From the NCBI RefSeq assembly GCF_900497805.2, contig NW_020954588.1, positions 6,864,464-6,928,463 on the forward strand: DNA of 64,000 bases. The letters run 5' to 3'. The position numbers were made by a program, and so were the translations under genes. The DNA is from Vombatus ursinus (taxonomy: Eukaryota > Chordata > Mammalia > Diprotodontia > Vombatidae). A model generated the notes under the pieces. It was not told the origin of the DNA. It saw only the letters and a program-made list of their open reading frames with translations, and ran no database searches. Numbering within the stretch: the first letter of the stretch is position 1; every line of letters begins with the position of its first letter. Of this stretch, positions 45,578-56,061 are shown piece after piece.

Positions 45578-45905
45578 ATACATATGTCTGTATGTCCATA
45601 CATATATCTGGGATCACAGATTTAGAACTGGAAGGAGTCCTTCACTGCCTTCTGTTCCAACTCTCTCATTTTATAGATAAAGAAACTGAGGCCCAGGGAG
45701 TTAAAGTGAGTTCCCAAAGGTCCTACAGGGAATGAGTAGCAGAGCTTAGTAGCCAGGTCACCTGACTGTTTATATCTTCGATGTTAACTTTAACAATTGG
45801 GTTGAATCCAAGTCTTTTACTTTCATATGAAAATGGAATTGACTTCTGGTCAGGAGATCCATTTGTTTGTTAAGGAAATGTATGATTTTTCTTAATATAG
45901 CAATT
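45578..45905 (+). repeat. Local duplication copy 2 (blocks A and B contiguous)
   Basis: Block A (45578-45768) is followed directly by block B (45765-45905). In copy 1 the same blocks are about 0.7 kb apart and separated by SINEs. Both copies are in the same orientation. Confidence 0.6.
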
Positions 45906-46189
45906 ATTATAGCCTTAGTAAATTAATATATACAGCTTTCATAAAGCATCCAGATGCTTCTTCCTCTGCCACTGGGATGAATACCATTCGAGTGATGATT
46001 CTGGGAATTTTAGAGAAGGAAAGCCTCATTGACGCCATTTTCTCAGCAAAGGCCATAATACCTACTTTAAGAATGAAATATAAGGAGATACATGGGGTAT
46101 TAAGGAGATAAAGGTCGAATTAGCCACTCTAGGAAATGAGACAGGGATAAGCTTCATTTATGATTAAATTAATTTTCAGGAACTGTGTG

Positions 46190-47990
46190 CTTGGACTGAA
46201 ATCCTATGTTCTTTGAATTTGTAAGACATTCATTACCACAGCTGTTCTCCAATATGAATTCTGTAATACATATTCTCAAAAAAGACCTTCACAATTTCAC
46301 TACATTCATAGTTACTTCCTGTAAGAATCTACTGATGTTAAATAAGCAATTTATTATCTTTGAAAGCCTATCATTAGTTTTCTGTACAGTGTGAATTATC
46401 CAGTGTTTTATAAGACGTTCTCCATTTTCAGGGAAGGCATCACAACATTTACTGTCTTTATATGGTTTTATTCCAGAATGAATTTTTGTTGTCCATTGAG
46501 TCCTGTGTGCCACCAGAAGGCCTTCTCACATTCATCACTTTATTTTATTTAATAGTATTGTTTTCCAATTACATGTAAAGACAATTTTCAACATTCATCT
46601 TGTGAAAGATTTTGAGTTCCAAATTTTTCTCTCTCCCTCCCTTTCTTCCCCCCTCCCCAAGATGGCAGGCAGTCTGATAGAGGTTATATAATTCATTACT
46701 TTTTTAAAGGTTTTTCTCTAGTCTAAATTCCCTGATGTTGAGTTAAGAGCTGAGCTCCACTTGGCAGCCTCCTCACATTAATTACATTTCTAAGGTTTCT
46801 CTTCTAGATGAATTTGCTGGTGTTCAGTAAGTCTTATTTTTCAGCTAGGCCTTCCCACATTCATTACATGTATGACATTTCTTTCCAGTATGAACTCTCT
46901 GATATTCAACATTCTCTGGCAGAACGTCTTCCTACATTCATTACACTGATTTCTCTTTAGTACATAAGTACTAAATGTACATAGTACATTATATAAGTAA
47001 TGTATATAAGTACTGATGTACATAATACATCACATAATATTTCTCTTTATATGAATGATATTTAACAAGTCATGTTTTCTGGTAGAAAGTCCTGCCACAT
47101 TCATTATATTCAAAGGATTTCTCTCTGGTATGAATTCTCCAATGTTGAGCAAGGTTTCTCTTCCAGAAGAAGGCCTTCCCACATTCACTACATTCATTTT
47201 TTTTTCCTAGATAAGTTTTCTGATGTTCAACAAGGGGTATTTTCTGGACAAAGACCTTTCCATGTTCATTACCTTCAATACAGTTTTTCTCCTGTTATAT
47301 TCTGTGATTTTAAAAAAGGTCTCAATTATAATTGAAGAATTTCATATACACGGTATACTTAGAAACCATTTTTGCACATATTCTACCATGTTTATGTAAG
47401 TCTGAATGTTGCTGGTAGCTCTTCCTATGATGATCATAGTGATGGCCGTCCTTTCCTACTGATATTCTATGTTGTAGGAGAAGAAGTGGTTCTAGACAGA
47501 AATCGCCATCATGTTTGTCATTAGCAAGCCCTCTAATTTCACTGGGAGTTTTTCTTTTGATGGTTTTTACCAGCTTTGAATGATTCTCCTAATTGTTCCA
47601 TTGCTTTTCTAACTTGGCACCACATTCCCAGGATTCCCCAGGCTTAGAAACAGAAAGGCTCCCCCCTCCCCATTCTTTCCTGAAGTAATTCTGACCCAGC
47701 AGGGCCTCACTGGGCAGCTGTTTTCTTTCAGTTCAAGCATCCCAAAAAACAAGGTGGGTGCTTCTTAGGGCATCCACCCCTTCCATCTAAGAGGATTCCC
47801 CTCACTCCAACTGGCTTGGCCACTACAGCTCCTGGCCTAGGCAGACCAGATTCCCATAGTTCTCTAGCATCATGTCCCTATCCAGCTCTTTCTGAGATGA
47901 GAAGAATGTTAGGCACCCCTACTCCTACTGGGTGAATTCCACCCTCACATGCTTGAATGTCATTGTTCTCTGGACATTCCTGGTGGACCT
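46190..47990 (-). pseudogene. Retroposed KRAB C2H2 zinc-finger pseudogene
   Basis: On the minus strand a KRAB A box is readable near 47970-47835: FKHVRVEFTQ, two stops, then RDMMLENYGNLVCL. A decayed B box (SQLE, then GESS) and a linker (ESWECGAKLEKQW) follow without introns. Degenerate fingers come next at about 47280-47060 (NECSECGKAFFWKRNLAQHW, RIHTREKSF, NECGRTFYQ) and 46990-46900 (QCNECRKTFCQRM), with further remnants to 46290 (HSGIKPYKDSKCCDAF). In functional genes the KRAB A, B and finger exons are separate, so contiguity points to an mRNA retrocopy. Stops, shifts and an L1 insertion show it is dead. The parent gene cannot be named. Confidence 0.8.
46535..46695 (-). mobile_element. L1 3'-end fragment inside the zinc-finger pseudogene
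   Basis: ttccaattacatgtaaagac, aattttcaacattcatcttg, then C/T-rich text and gatggcaggcagtctgatag are the reverse-complement L1 3' UTR, as at 35040-35150. It splits the finger array and so is younger than the retrocopy. Confidence 0.7.
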
Positions 47991-48067
47991 GCTTTTAGGG
48001 TCCTCTCACTCCTCCTCAATTCTCCCACCTGAGGGGAGGCAAGGTGAGCACTAGGAGATCTGGTTTT

Positions 48068-48227
48068 TGTTTTGTTTTGTTTTATTTTAATTTTTAGGCA
48101 ATTGGGGTTGAGTGACTTGCCCAGGGTCACACAGCTAGTACGTGTCAAGTGTCTGAGGCCGGATTTGAACTCAGGTCCTCCTGATTCCAAGGTCAGAACT
48201 CTATCCACTGTGCCACCTAGCTGCCCT
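48068..48227 (-). mobile_element. WSINE1-like SINE with 13-bp target-site duplication
   Basis: T-rich start, then ggcaattggggttgagtgac, ttgcccagggtcacacagct and ctgtgccacctagctgccct. Perfect duplication gagatctggtttt at 48055-48067 and 48228-48240. It lies just outside the KRAB start of the pseudogene. Confidence 0.9.
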
Positions 48228-48242
48228 GAGATCTGGTTTTGA

Positions 48243-48440
48243 AAACAGTCTCTGAGAGTGATAGGCTGGCTGTGTGAGACCTTGGACTAGTCACTTGTTC
48301 TCTAAACCTGTTTCACTATCTATACAAGGGAGATAATAATATTTGCTCTGCCTTAAAGGGTCAGGAGAAACTCAGATGAGAACTTGTATAAACAGAACTT
48401 TCTAAACCTTAAAGATCTATGTAAATATCAACTATTATTT
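48243..48440 (+). mobile_element. MIR-type SINE
   Basis: gctgtgtgagaccttggact, agtcacttgttctctaaacc, gggagataataatatttgct, then aaagatctatgtaaatatca. Sense order. Confidence 0.65.
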
Positions 48441-48899
48441 TCTTGCTCCTGAGTTTATTGTAAGGAAAGCCTTTTCTAAGTCTAGAAGTTAACACAAGTG
48501 GTTAGTGTTATGACTATTATTGTTGTTACCCTTCTGCCAGAGACTCAAGGCTATCCCAGCAATCTGAGGACCTCTCTATCTAAACCACTCTGTGCATCAC
48601 CACCGGGTTCCCTTGTAAGCACATGGTTCACAAGGCTCAACAAGTAAAAGGATTTATTTATAAGCTGAAAACAATGTCCCTTGAGAACAGGGACAGTCTT
48701 TTCCCTTTCTTTGTAGCCCCAGCACTTATCACTGTACGTTGCATGCATAGTTGCTTTAATTAATGTCTATTGACTGACTGCCCATGAATAACCTTTCCTC
48801 AGAGGCTCATAGAGCCTCCTGCCCTGGTAGGACTCCCAGCAGGTGATGCTTCCAATGGGCTCCTCCCCACACTGTCTTCTGCCTCAGTCCTTTCACTAT

Positions 48900-49195
48900 T
48901 CTGCATGGTTTTGATGGTTCAGAACATCTTCTTTGTGGCATCCTTCCCAGCTCTCCTGCAGCTCTCCACGGCTCCCAGCACATGGCACCCTTGTCATTTC
49001 CTGCAAACTCCTTCAGTTCTGCCTTCTATTATATGTATCTCCTACTCAATCACTTGTGTAACGTGTTGTATCCTTCTAATAGACTGTAAGCTCTCTGAGG
49101 GCAGGGACTACTTCTTTTTTCTTTTTCTATCCCTAGAGCCTAGCATAGTGCTTGGTACACTGTAGTGATTAATGAACATTTGCTGAATTGACTTT
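48900..49195 (+). mobile_element. L2 LINE 3' end, sense
   Basis: agactgtaagctctctgagg, gcagggactacttctttttt, cctagcatagtgcttggtac and gaacatttgctgaatt form a clear L2 3' terminus. A shorter L2-like terminus also lies at 48690-48780. Confidence 0.8.
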
Positions 49196-49317
49196 GTCCT
49201 GTGTCTCCAGGGAATACTCCGGAGCACCTTTGTTTTGGTTTGAAGGTACTTAGACACTCCTAAGGTCAGCTCCAAGGCAATCCCATGCCCACTCCAGATT
49301 TCTCCCATGTAGCACTT

Positions 49318-49640
49318 CTGTGGTGGCAAAAAAAAAAAGGAAACAAAGTGGCCACCCATCTGGACAAAGAGTGGCATATGAATGTAATGGAACATGAGTA
49401 CACCATAAGAAATGATGGAGGGGCAGCTAGGTGACGCAGTGGATAGAGCACCGGCCATGAAGTCAGGAGGACCTGAATTCAAATTTGGCCTCAGACCAAA
49501 AACTTGACACTTACTAGCTGTGTGACCCTGGGCAAGTCACTTAACCCCAATTGCCCCCCCCCAAATGATGGATATGAAGAATTCAGAGAAAAACAGGAAA
49601 ACTTATGAAGTGATGTTTCATGAAAACAGTGGAGCCAAGA
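49318..49640 (+). mobile_element. L1 ORF2 3' fragment, sense, split by a SINE
   Basis: gtggcatatgaatgtaatgg and accataagaaatgatgg run up to the SINE. tatgaagaattcagagaaaa and gaaaacttatgaagtgatg continue after it. These are the same L1 phrases as at 61.08-61.2 kb. Confidence 0.7.
49420..49562 (+). mobile_element. WSINE1-like SINE with 10-bp target-site duplication
   Basis: ggggcagctaggtgacgcag, gtcaggaggacctgaattca, ttactagctgtgtgaccctg, gggcaagtcacttaacccca. Duplication aaatgatgga at 49410-49419 and 49563-49572. Inserted in an L1. Confidence 0.9.
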
Positions 49641-49797
49641 GAGCAGTGTCTAAGATGGAAATGAAAACCACTAAAAAGCAGCTGAACCCAAATTAGTATA
49701 ATTCAACCAGCATGTCCTATGTGTCAGGAGCTGAGGATGCAGACTAAGACTGCCCCTCAGACTCAGGTGCCTCTTGGCTCTACTGGGGAAAGGCAGG

Positions 49798-50053
49798 GAA
49801 GGGAACTCGCATTTATTGAGTCCGTGCTATGTGCCAGAGACTGTACCAAATGCTTTACAATATGCCATTTGATCCTCATAACAAACCTGTGAGATAGGTG
49901 CTAGTATCCCCATTTTACAGTGGAGGAAACTGAGGTAAACAGAGGTGACTTGCCCAGGGTCACACAACTAGTAGGGGTATGCAGTCACATTTGAACTCAA
50001 GTCTTTCTGATTCCAGACCCAGCACTTTAACCACTGTACAACCTTGCTGCACT
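49798..50053 (-). mobile_element. MIR-type CORE-SINE, inverted
   Basis: catttattgagtccgtgcta, tttgatcctcataacaaacc, ccattttacagtggaggaaa, ttgcccagggtcacacaact, then ccactgtacaaccttgctgc. Full order. An L2-tail-like trace precedes it at 49700-49790. Confidence 0.82.
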
Positions 50054-50059
50054 CTGGAC

Positions 50060-50540
50060 TATTCTTCAAAGAGAAAAAAAAGGGAAGGAAAGCTCAAGTT
50101 TGTGGCTGGACTCCCTAGTAAAAGTCAGTAGAAAGGGTGAATCCCTTTCCCCCTTCCCGCCAGTGAAGAGCTCCACTCAATCATTTCATCTTGACAGAGG
50201 AGTGCCCGGCCAGTGCAGTCTCTCCTTCAGGAGATACCTAGGCACATACCCTTTCCTTTACAGGGAGAGACTATCACAAGTTCCAAAGACTCATTGCCCA
50301 ATGAGCTTATCCAGCTGATCGGAGAGGTCATCTGACCATCCTTTCATGCTCTTCCCTCAGTTAAATATTTTTGTTTCCTGCACATCAAGCCAGGGTGCCT
50401 TCAGGTACGTTGCTCCATATCCCCAATTCTGGATAGCACATTAGGAACTTGGGAAGGATACTCTTCTTAACTGCCTTCCTCAGTACCTTGCTCTCTCCTT
50501 CTTCACCTGTTATCTAGGTAGTCCACAGAGTGTCCATGTG
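50060..50540. other. Unassigned sequence
   Basis: Nothing recognised. Confidence 0.4.
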
Positions 50541-50545
50541 GCACA

Positions 50546-50686
50546 GTTTTTTATTTTTAAAGGCAATCAGGATTAAGTGAATTGCTCAGGGTCACACAGC
50601 TAGTAAGTGTCTGAGGTCAGATTTGAACTCAGGTCCTCCTGACTCCAGGCTGGCGCTCTATCCACTTCACCCACTTAGCTGCCCCG
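50546..50686 (-). mobile_element. WSINE1-like SINE
   Basis: T-rich start, ggcaatcaggattaagtgaa, ggtcacacagctagtaagtg, ctgactccaggctggcgctc, cacccacttagctgcccc. No convincing target duplication was found. Confidence 0.78.
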
Positions 50687-50689
50687 AGG

Positions 50690-51485
50690 TACAATTCTCA
50701 AACTCCTAAATTAACAGTTCTGTGTGAAGATTCATACATCCCATAACTGGTCGGGTCTAGCACTTTCTGTTTATCTGAAACAATTATACAAAGTTCCTCT
50801 AGGCTCATGCTAGCCCTGGTACTTGTAAACATCTTTTCCAAACCCCAAAAAACAATTAGGAAAAGAAAAGAGAAAAAACTAAAATAGTAACAGAATTTTG
50901 GAGTGGCACATGGCAGAGGCACCCATGCGCTTGCCCATGTGGCTATGGGAGTTCCTGGACCCCAGCTTTCTGGTGGGCATTCTTGAAGGTTCGGGAAGGT
51001 TGTCTCTCTTGTAGCCCTAAGTGCATTTTACTTCTGGGGGAATCCAAGACCTCAGAGTGCTACCAAAAGCTTTGATGGGGTTAAGGAGAGAGAGGCTCAG
51101 CAGAATTTCTGGCTGTTTCCTAACTGCCCTAGTTCTGAACTAGGAGTAAAGTTAGCAGAAGTCTGAATTAGAAAATAAGGTCAAAGAGGTGCTGTCCTGA
51201 TGCTCTCAACTGCACACAGTAACTCACCAGGACCAGTTGAAACAAGAGGTGAAGCTTGTTTATAATTAGATATTGTCTAATAAATGAAGGATGCTAGTCT
51301 GCTTGAAAAGTCTGTTCACTGAGGTAGGTAAAACAGCATCCCCACATCTGTGGCTAATCGGCTTAACAGAGTTCTTTTTCAGAGAGGTTGACAGGGAGAA
51401 GAGTGGAATTGGCCCAGATTTGGGTTGAAAGAAGTTGGGGGGAAAATACAGATAGACATACTCCCTATATCTAATTGTATGCAGA
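50690..51485. other. Unassigned sequence
   Basis: No exon, RNA gene or repeat that I can name. Confidence 0.4.
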
Positions 51486-51495
51486 TACAATTTAG

Positions 51496-51741
51496 GGGAG
51501 AGGAAGCCAAGTGGTCCGGGGGGTTAGAATACAGGGCCTGAAGTCAGGAAGACTCATCTTCATGAGTTCAAATATGGTCATAGACACTTACTAGCTGTGT
51601 GACCCTGGCAAGTCACTTAATTCTGTTTGCCTCAGTTTCCTCATCTGTAAAATAAGCTGGAGAAGGAAATGGCAAACTACTCCATTATCTTTGCCAAGAA
51701 AACTTCAAATGGGGTCATGAAGAGTCAGATACAACTGAACA
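51496..51741 (+). mobile_element. SINE with RTE-like 3' tail, sense
   Basis: A tRNA-derived head and body (gcctgaagtcaggaagactc, gctgtgtgaccctggcaagt, cagtttcctcatctgtaaaa) are followed by an RTE/BovB-like tail: ggaaatggcaaactactcca, tctttgccaagaaaac, gaagagtcagatacaactga. Duplication acaatttag at 51487-51495 and 51742-51750. The tail suggests mobilisation by RTE rather than by L1 or L2. Confidence 0.82.
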
Positions 51742-51884
51742 ACAATTTAGATGAATGTTCCAGAGTGTTACCTCCTGCTTCTAAATCAATTGGATGTAAC
51801 TAGTTCTTTGTTGGAAGAAAGATGGAGGCCGTTGTAATGGAGGGGAAAGAACACTTGAATTTTGGTCAAATGACCTCGAATTCC

Positions 51885-51995
51885 TGTAGCAGAATGTAGA
51901 CTCCTTGAAGACAGGGAAGGGCTATTTCAGCTTTAGCTTTGTATCCCAGCGGCCAGCACATTCAGAGCTTCATAAATACTTGTTGTTGAACTGAA
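51885..51995 (+). mobile_element. L2 3' terminus, sense
   Basis: aatgtagactccttgaagac, agctttgtatcccagcggcc, then cttcataaatacttgttgtt. Confidence 0.65.
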
Positions 51996-52189
51996 CAGAG
52001 CATTGCCCCCCTCTCTAGTACTTATTACCTGTGTGATCATGTTATGCTTCCTCCTTGGTCCAATGAAGGGATTGGACAGATCAGAGGTTCTCAAGCTTTC
52101 CCCATCCCCTACCCCCACTCCATTAGTATATTCTTTGCCAGAGGAATGGAGGCATGCTAAGGGACGGTTAGGAAACTCAGGCAGGCTGA

Positions 52190-52480
52190 CTCCTGACCTC
52201 CCTGGCTTCCTTTAAGTCCCAACTAAAATCCCATCTTCTACAGGGAGCCTTCCCCAGCCCTTCTTAATTCCAGCACCTTTCCTTTGTTAATTATTTCCTA
52301 TTGATCCTGCAGGTCTCTCACTTTGTTTGTATATAGCTTTGCTTTGATATTTGTCTGCATGTTGTCTCCCCCATAAAATTGTAAGCTCCTTGAGGGCAGG
52401 GGCTGTCTTTCTGCCAGTGTTTAGAATAGTGCTTGGCACATAGTAGGTGCTTAATAAATGTTTATTGATTGATTGCAAAG
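52190..52480 (+). mobile_element. L2 LINE 3' end, sense
   Basis: cagggagccttccccagccc, aaattgtaagctccttgagg, gcaggggctgtctttctgcc and ggtgcttaataaatgtttat. One of the best-preserved L2 termini in the window. Confidence 0.85.
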
Positions 52481-52484
52481 ATAA

Positions 52485-53505
52485 ATTCCATACAATTCAC
52501 AGACACATCTTAATAGAAACTTCATGCCTCAGGACATCCTTCGAAGACCTTTGGACTACGAGGTATTTTGCTTTCTTTTGGCTCTAAATTCTATAATCCT
52601 CATGTTGGTTAACTAGTAACATCTAACCAAGCTAATGTTTGGGATAAAATTATTATTAGGTTTACTATGCCCCACAAGTCAATGACATGTTTCAGAGTCC
52701 CCACCCCAAGAAGAAAACCAAAGCCCATACAAAGAGGCATTTCTCTTTGCGTGGACTCTTCTGTCTTGTACACCTTCCAGGTTGTTCTAGTCTTTTCATT
52801 ACCATGTTCCATTCTCTCCTGTATATTTCATCTATATAGGAGACAATCAGATAAGTCCCTGGACCAACTTGAAGAGCTTAAAGGGAGGTGAGCCTAGCTT
52901 AGGACTTGGATGGCATGTCCCCAAGGAGGCTGTGAATATCTGCATTGTCCCTTGCAGCCACTAATGGCAGGCATACACATTGACTGGTTCTGGATCCCAA
53001 GTTTCAAGACCCTCCTGGAGAGAGCAGAGGTGGGGGTCTTCTCCTCACTAGGTTCTCAACCTCTTGGGGAGAAAAGGGTCACGCACATGCCCCTGCAGTT
53101 GGAAGATTAGAAAAGGACTGAGCCATGATACAGGGGAACAAAAGACCTAACTTTTACTCACTATTGTGTGTTATTTGAACAGTGCAGGTATGATAAGAAA
53201 GGAGTTGCCTTTCTAGTAAGCCCAAATTAATTTCCTTTCAAGGGCAATTCAAGCCCTTACAGAAAATTCTATAATGGCTATACAATTGCATGCATCCCTC
53301 TGGAGAAAGTGGGATGTAACAGAAGGTAAAGGATGGCTGCTTCTCCAGCAATCCCAAATTCATTGACTTTCTGGAGTCCAAACCACAGGGTATCATTATG
53401 AGGCTAGAGGACTGTAAATAGACTGAGAGAGAAGCTGGGATTCACTGGAGAGGAAGGAGAATTATAGAAATCTTCTAGAAACTACAAGTCCTTTATTTGT
53501 TCTCT
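52485..53505. other. Unassigned sequence
   Basis: Nothing recognised. Confidence 0.4.
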
Positions 53506-53515
53506 GAATATATAT

Positions 53516-53556
53516 GGATAGATAGATAGACAGACAGACAGATAGATAGATAGAGA
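53516..53556. repeat. (GATA)n/(GACA)n microsatellite
   Basis: Runs of gata with an internal gaca block, directly left of a hAT element. Confidence 0.9.
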
Positions 53557-53565
53557 TATGTAGAT

Positions 53566-53729
53566 CAGGGGTGGGGAACCTGTGGCTTTGAGGCCACATG
53601 TGGCCTCCTAGATCTTTAAGTGCAGCCTTTTGACTAAGTCCAAGTTTTACAGAACAAATAAAATTTGGATTCAGTCAAAAGGCCTTACCTAAGGATCTAG
53701 GCCCCAAGGCCGCAGTTTCCCCACCCCTG
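53566..53729. mobile_element. Palindromic hAT miniature transposon
   Basis: Terminal repeats caggggtggggaacctgtgg and its near complement (ccgcagtttccccacccctg). The internal sequence is itself palindromic, with ccaagttttacagaacaaat opposite attcagtcaaaagg. Flanks atgtagat and aaatagat agree at 6 of 8 positions, as expected of a worn 8-bp hAT target duplication. No coding capacity. Confidence 0.8.
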
Positions 53730-53737
53730 AAATAGAT

Positions 53738-53862
53738 ACACACACACACACACACACACACATCATATGTATACATAATATATATTATATATATATACAT
53801 ATATATAAAACACACACACATACATACACACACACATATATATATGTATGTTTGGGAGGGGG
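53738..53862. repeat. (CA)n and (TA)n microsatellites
   Basis: About 12 CA units, then alternating TA and CA stretches up to 53845. Confidence 0.9.
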
Positions 53863-53864
53863 TG

Positions 53865-54555
53865 AGATAAAAGTTATCTGGACCTCATTTGAACTGTTAC
53901 ATGAATGCTTATATGAGAGCCGGGACTCTTAACCTGAATCAATGGAAACCTAAATGAATTTTTATTTGAGCTATATTCCAAGATTTTCGGGGGGGGGGGG
54001 CGATTTTGGGTGGGAACAAAATGAGCCCCCAAAACATAATTTTTGAGAGGCCTCCAAGACTGAACCTAGCCAAGGTAAATCCACAACTTGGTGCCCTATA
54101 TCATCAGACCCATTTCACCAGACACCAAACCCTCCTGGATAGCATTTCCTCAGGCTCGGTGCAGCCAGAGGTAAGAGTGCAATGCAAGCTCCTGAGTCAT
54201 AGTCAACTTTGCAATGTGCCATGACGAACTTTCTCAGGCCTGGAGGTGGAAGCATTTTGGCTGGAGCTATGGGACCGCTCTAGGCTACAGGGAGAGACTT
54301 CAGAAACAACCCAGAGTACAGGGTGGGGACTGCAGAGGGTGTGTTGGGGGAGGGAGAACAGCACTCTGTTTCACTGAAATGCTTTGTTTTTCTTGCCAGG
54401 CATGTCCCAACCATCTGGATCTTTGCATGGACAGATATGCAGGCCCATCCCAAATTGGCAGCTGAAATCCATACCTGTCATAGTCAGCACGTCAGGGATA
54501 AATTTCTTTTAAAAGATCTAGGGCCAGCATTGTAAGCAGTTAACAAGCATTTGCT
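53865..54555. other. Unassigned sequence
   Basis: Contains a G run at 53989-53999. Open frames at 54006-54535 lack any recognisable domain. Confidence 0.4.
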
Positions 54556-54559
54556 AGCC

Positions 54560-54670
54560 TGAGCACAGCACAGAACTTTTCATTTAAAAAATACATTAAA
54601 TACCTATTATGTAGAGAGACAAAATTTAGATAAACATAGACCCTATCTTTATGGAACTGACAAGTCTGAA
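54560..54670 (-). mobile_element. L2 3' tail, inverted, decayed
   Basis: cattaaatacctattatgta, then acatagaccctatctttatg and gaactgacaa. Confidence 0.5.
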
Positions 54671-54689
54671 AGGGAAATATGACCCATTC

Positions 54690-55700
54690 CACCCATATAA
54701 TGGGGGACTGGCCAGCGTGGGCCCAATTCGTAAGCCATACACAATATACTCTACCCGATCTTTTTGGAGGCTTAATGAGCCTCCTTTTAAAAATACATAA
54801 TAGAGGCAACCTTTCCCCCAGTCAGACCTTGTGCAGACATTTTAATAATTATTTCCTGTTGACTTACTGCATAGAGACAATAAACCTTTTAACTGGTTGC
54901 TGAACCAGAAATGAGTGTTATTCCAACACAAAATTGGGAATAAATGAAAGAATGTTCTCTTCCTTACAGCTTTTGAGTGAAGAAGAACTTTGGTGAGCTG
55001 CCAGGTGGGGGAGCTGTTTCCTCACCCGGCATGGTGGGGCTGGTTTTCTCTGTTAAGGTTGTACCAATAGGTCAGATTATGATCTTCTGGGTTTTGAATG
55101 GTTAGAAGAACCATCCGAAATCCAGGCACTAGAGCCTGTAGCAGAATCTGCTGTTAGCTGCAGCGGTCGGCTGAGCCCAGCGAGGAATTCACCTTGAGGA
55201 GGAACCTGCTTGATCTGGAATCACGCACCTGCAAGCAACAGAGTGCTACCCATCAGCGACGGCGCATCCCCAAGTGAACTTGGTGGTGTTGGTCAGTGAC
55301 TATTTGGGAGTCCATTCTCTCCCAGGACTGAGTAGCTAGCTGTGGAGAGGGGAGAGTGTGCCCTGTTTTATGTGAATATTCTGCTAATTCAGTCCTTGCT
55401 GTGTGTTCTCAGTAAATATCCCTTTGTAAAAGCTGGTTGAGTTAAATGATATTAAGAAGAGATACGATAGTCAAGATGATATCGAGGCAATAATCACTCA
55501 TAAGATGATACTGGGGAAATATTAACAGTGACTAGGATTGAATGGAATCCACTGGATGCGGGCTCAAGAGCAGTTTTATTAGAAAAGACACTCGCGACCC
55601 CTCAGAGTTAACCCAAAAACGTTGATGGGGAGAAGAGTGGCTTCACTCTAATGACTCTACCTGCTAGTCCCAGTGTGAATTGGGAGAGGAAGCCCAGAGC
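54690..55700. mobile_element. Possible LTR-like fossil (unconfirmed)
   Basis: The region has GC-rich and AT-rich blocks with poly-A-signal-like stretches (gagacaataaacctttta; cagtaaatatccctttgtaa) of the sort seen in old solitary LTRs. It fits no LINE or SINE that I know. Borders, target duplication and family were not established. Confidence 0.2.
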
Positions 55701-55814
55701 CGATGTTATAAACAGGTTTACATGATACACAGCATTACATAAGTAGATAACAAAGAGGCAAAATAAAGTTCTATGTGAGGTTCAAAGGTCATTAACAACT
55801 TTAGAGATTAAGAA

Positions 55815-56040
55815 AATCTCCTAGGAGGGGGTGGCACTGGAACTGGTTTTAAATGATAGGCAGAAATTTAGCAGGTGAAGAGAAAGAGGGAATGCATCAC
55901 AAGGTTAGGGAACAGCATGAACAGCATAAAGGTAGGATATAGGACATGTTCAGGGAGGAGGTGGCAGACGAGATAAGGCTAGAAAAGTAGGCTGAGGCCT
56001 GGGCACAAAGAGCCCTGAACCTCTAGAAAAGGAATCTGAA
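55815..56040 (-). mobile_element. L2 fragment, inverted
   Basis: gggggtggcactggaactgg, gcaggtgaagagaaagaggg and agggaacagcatgaacagca resemble the 3' UTR of L2 in reverse complement. Confidence 0.5.
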
Positions 56041-56061
56041 CTGAGTAAATACCAATATTCG

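Noticed and set aside
47072-47335. Plus-strand open frame of 87 codons
   Set aside because: It is the opposite-strand shadow of the degenerate zinc fingers of the KRAB-ZNF pseudogene.
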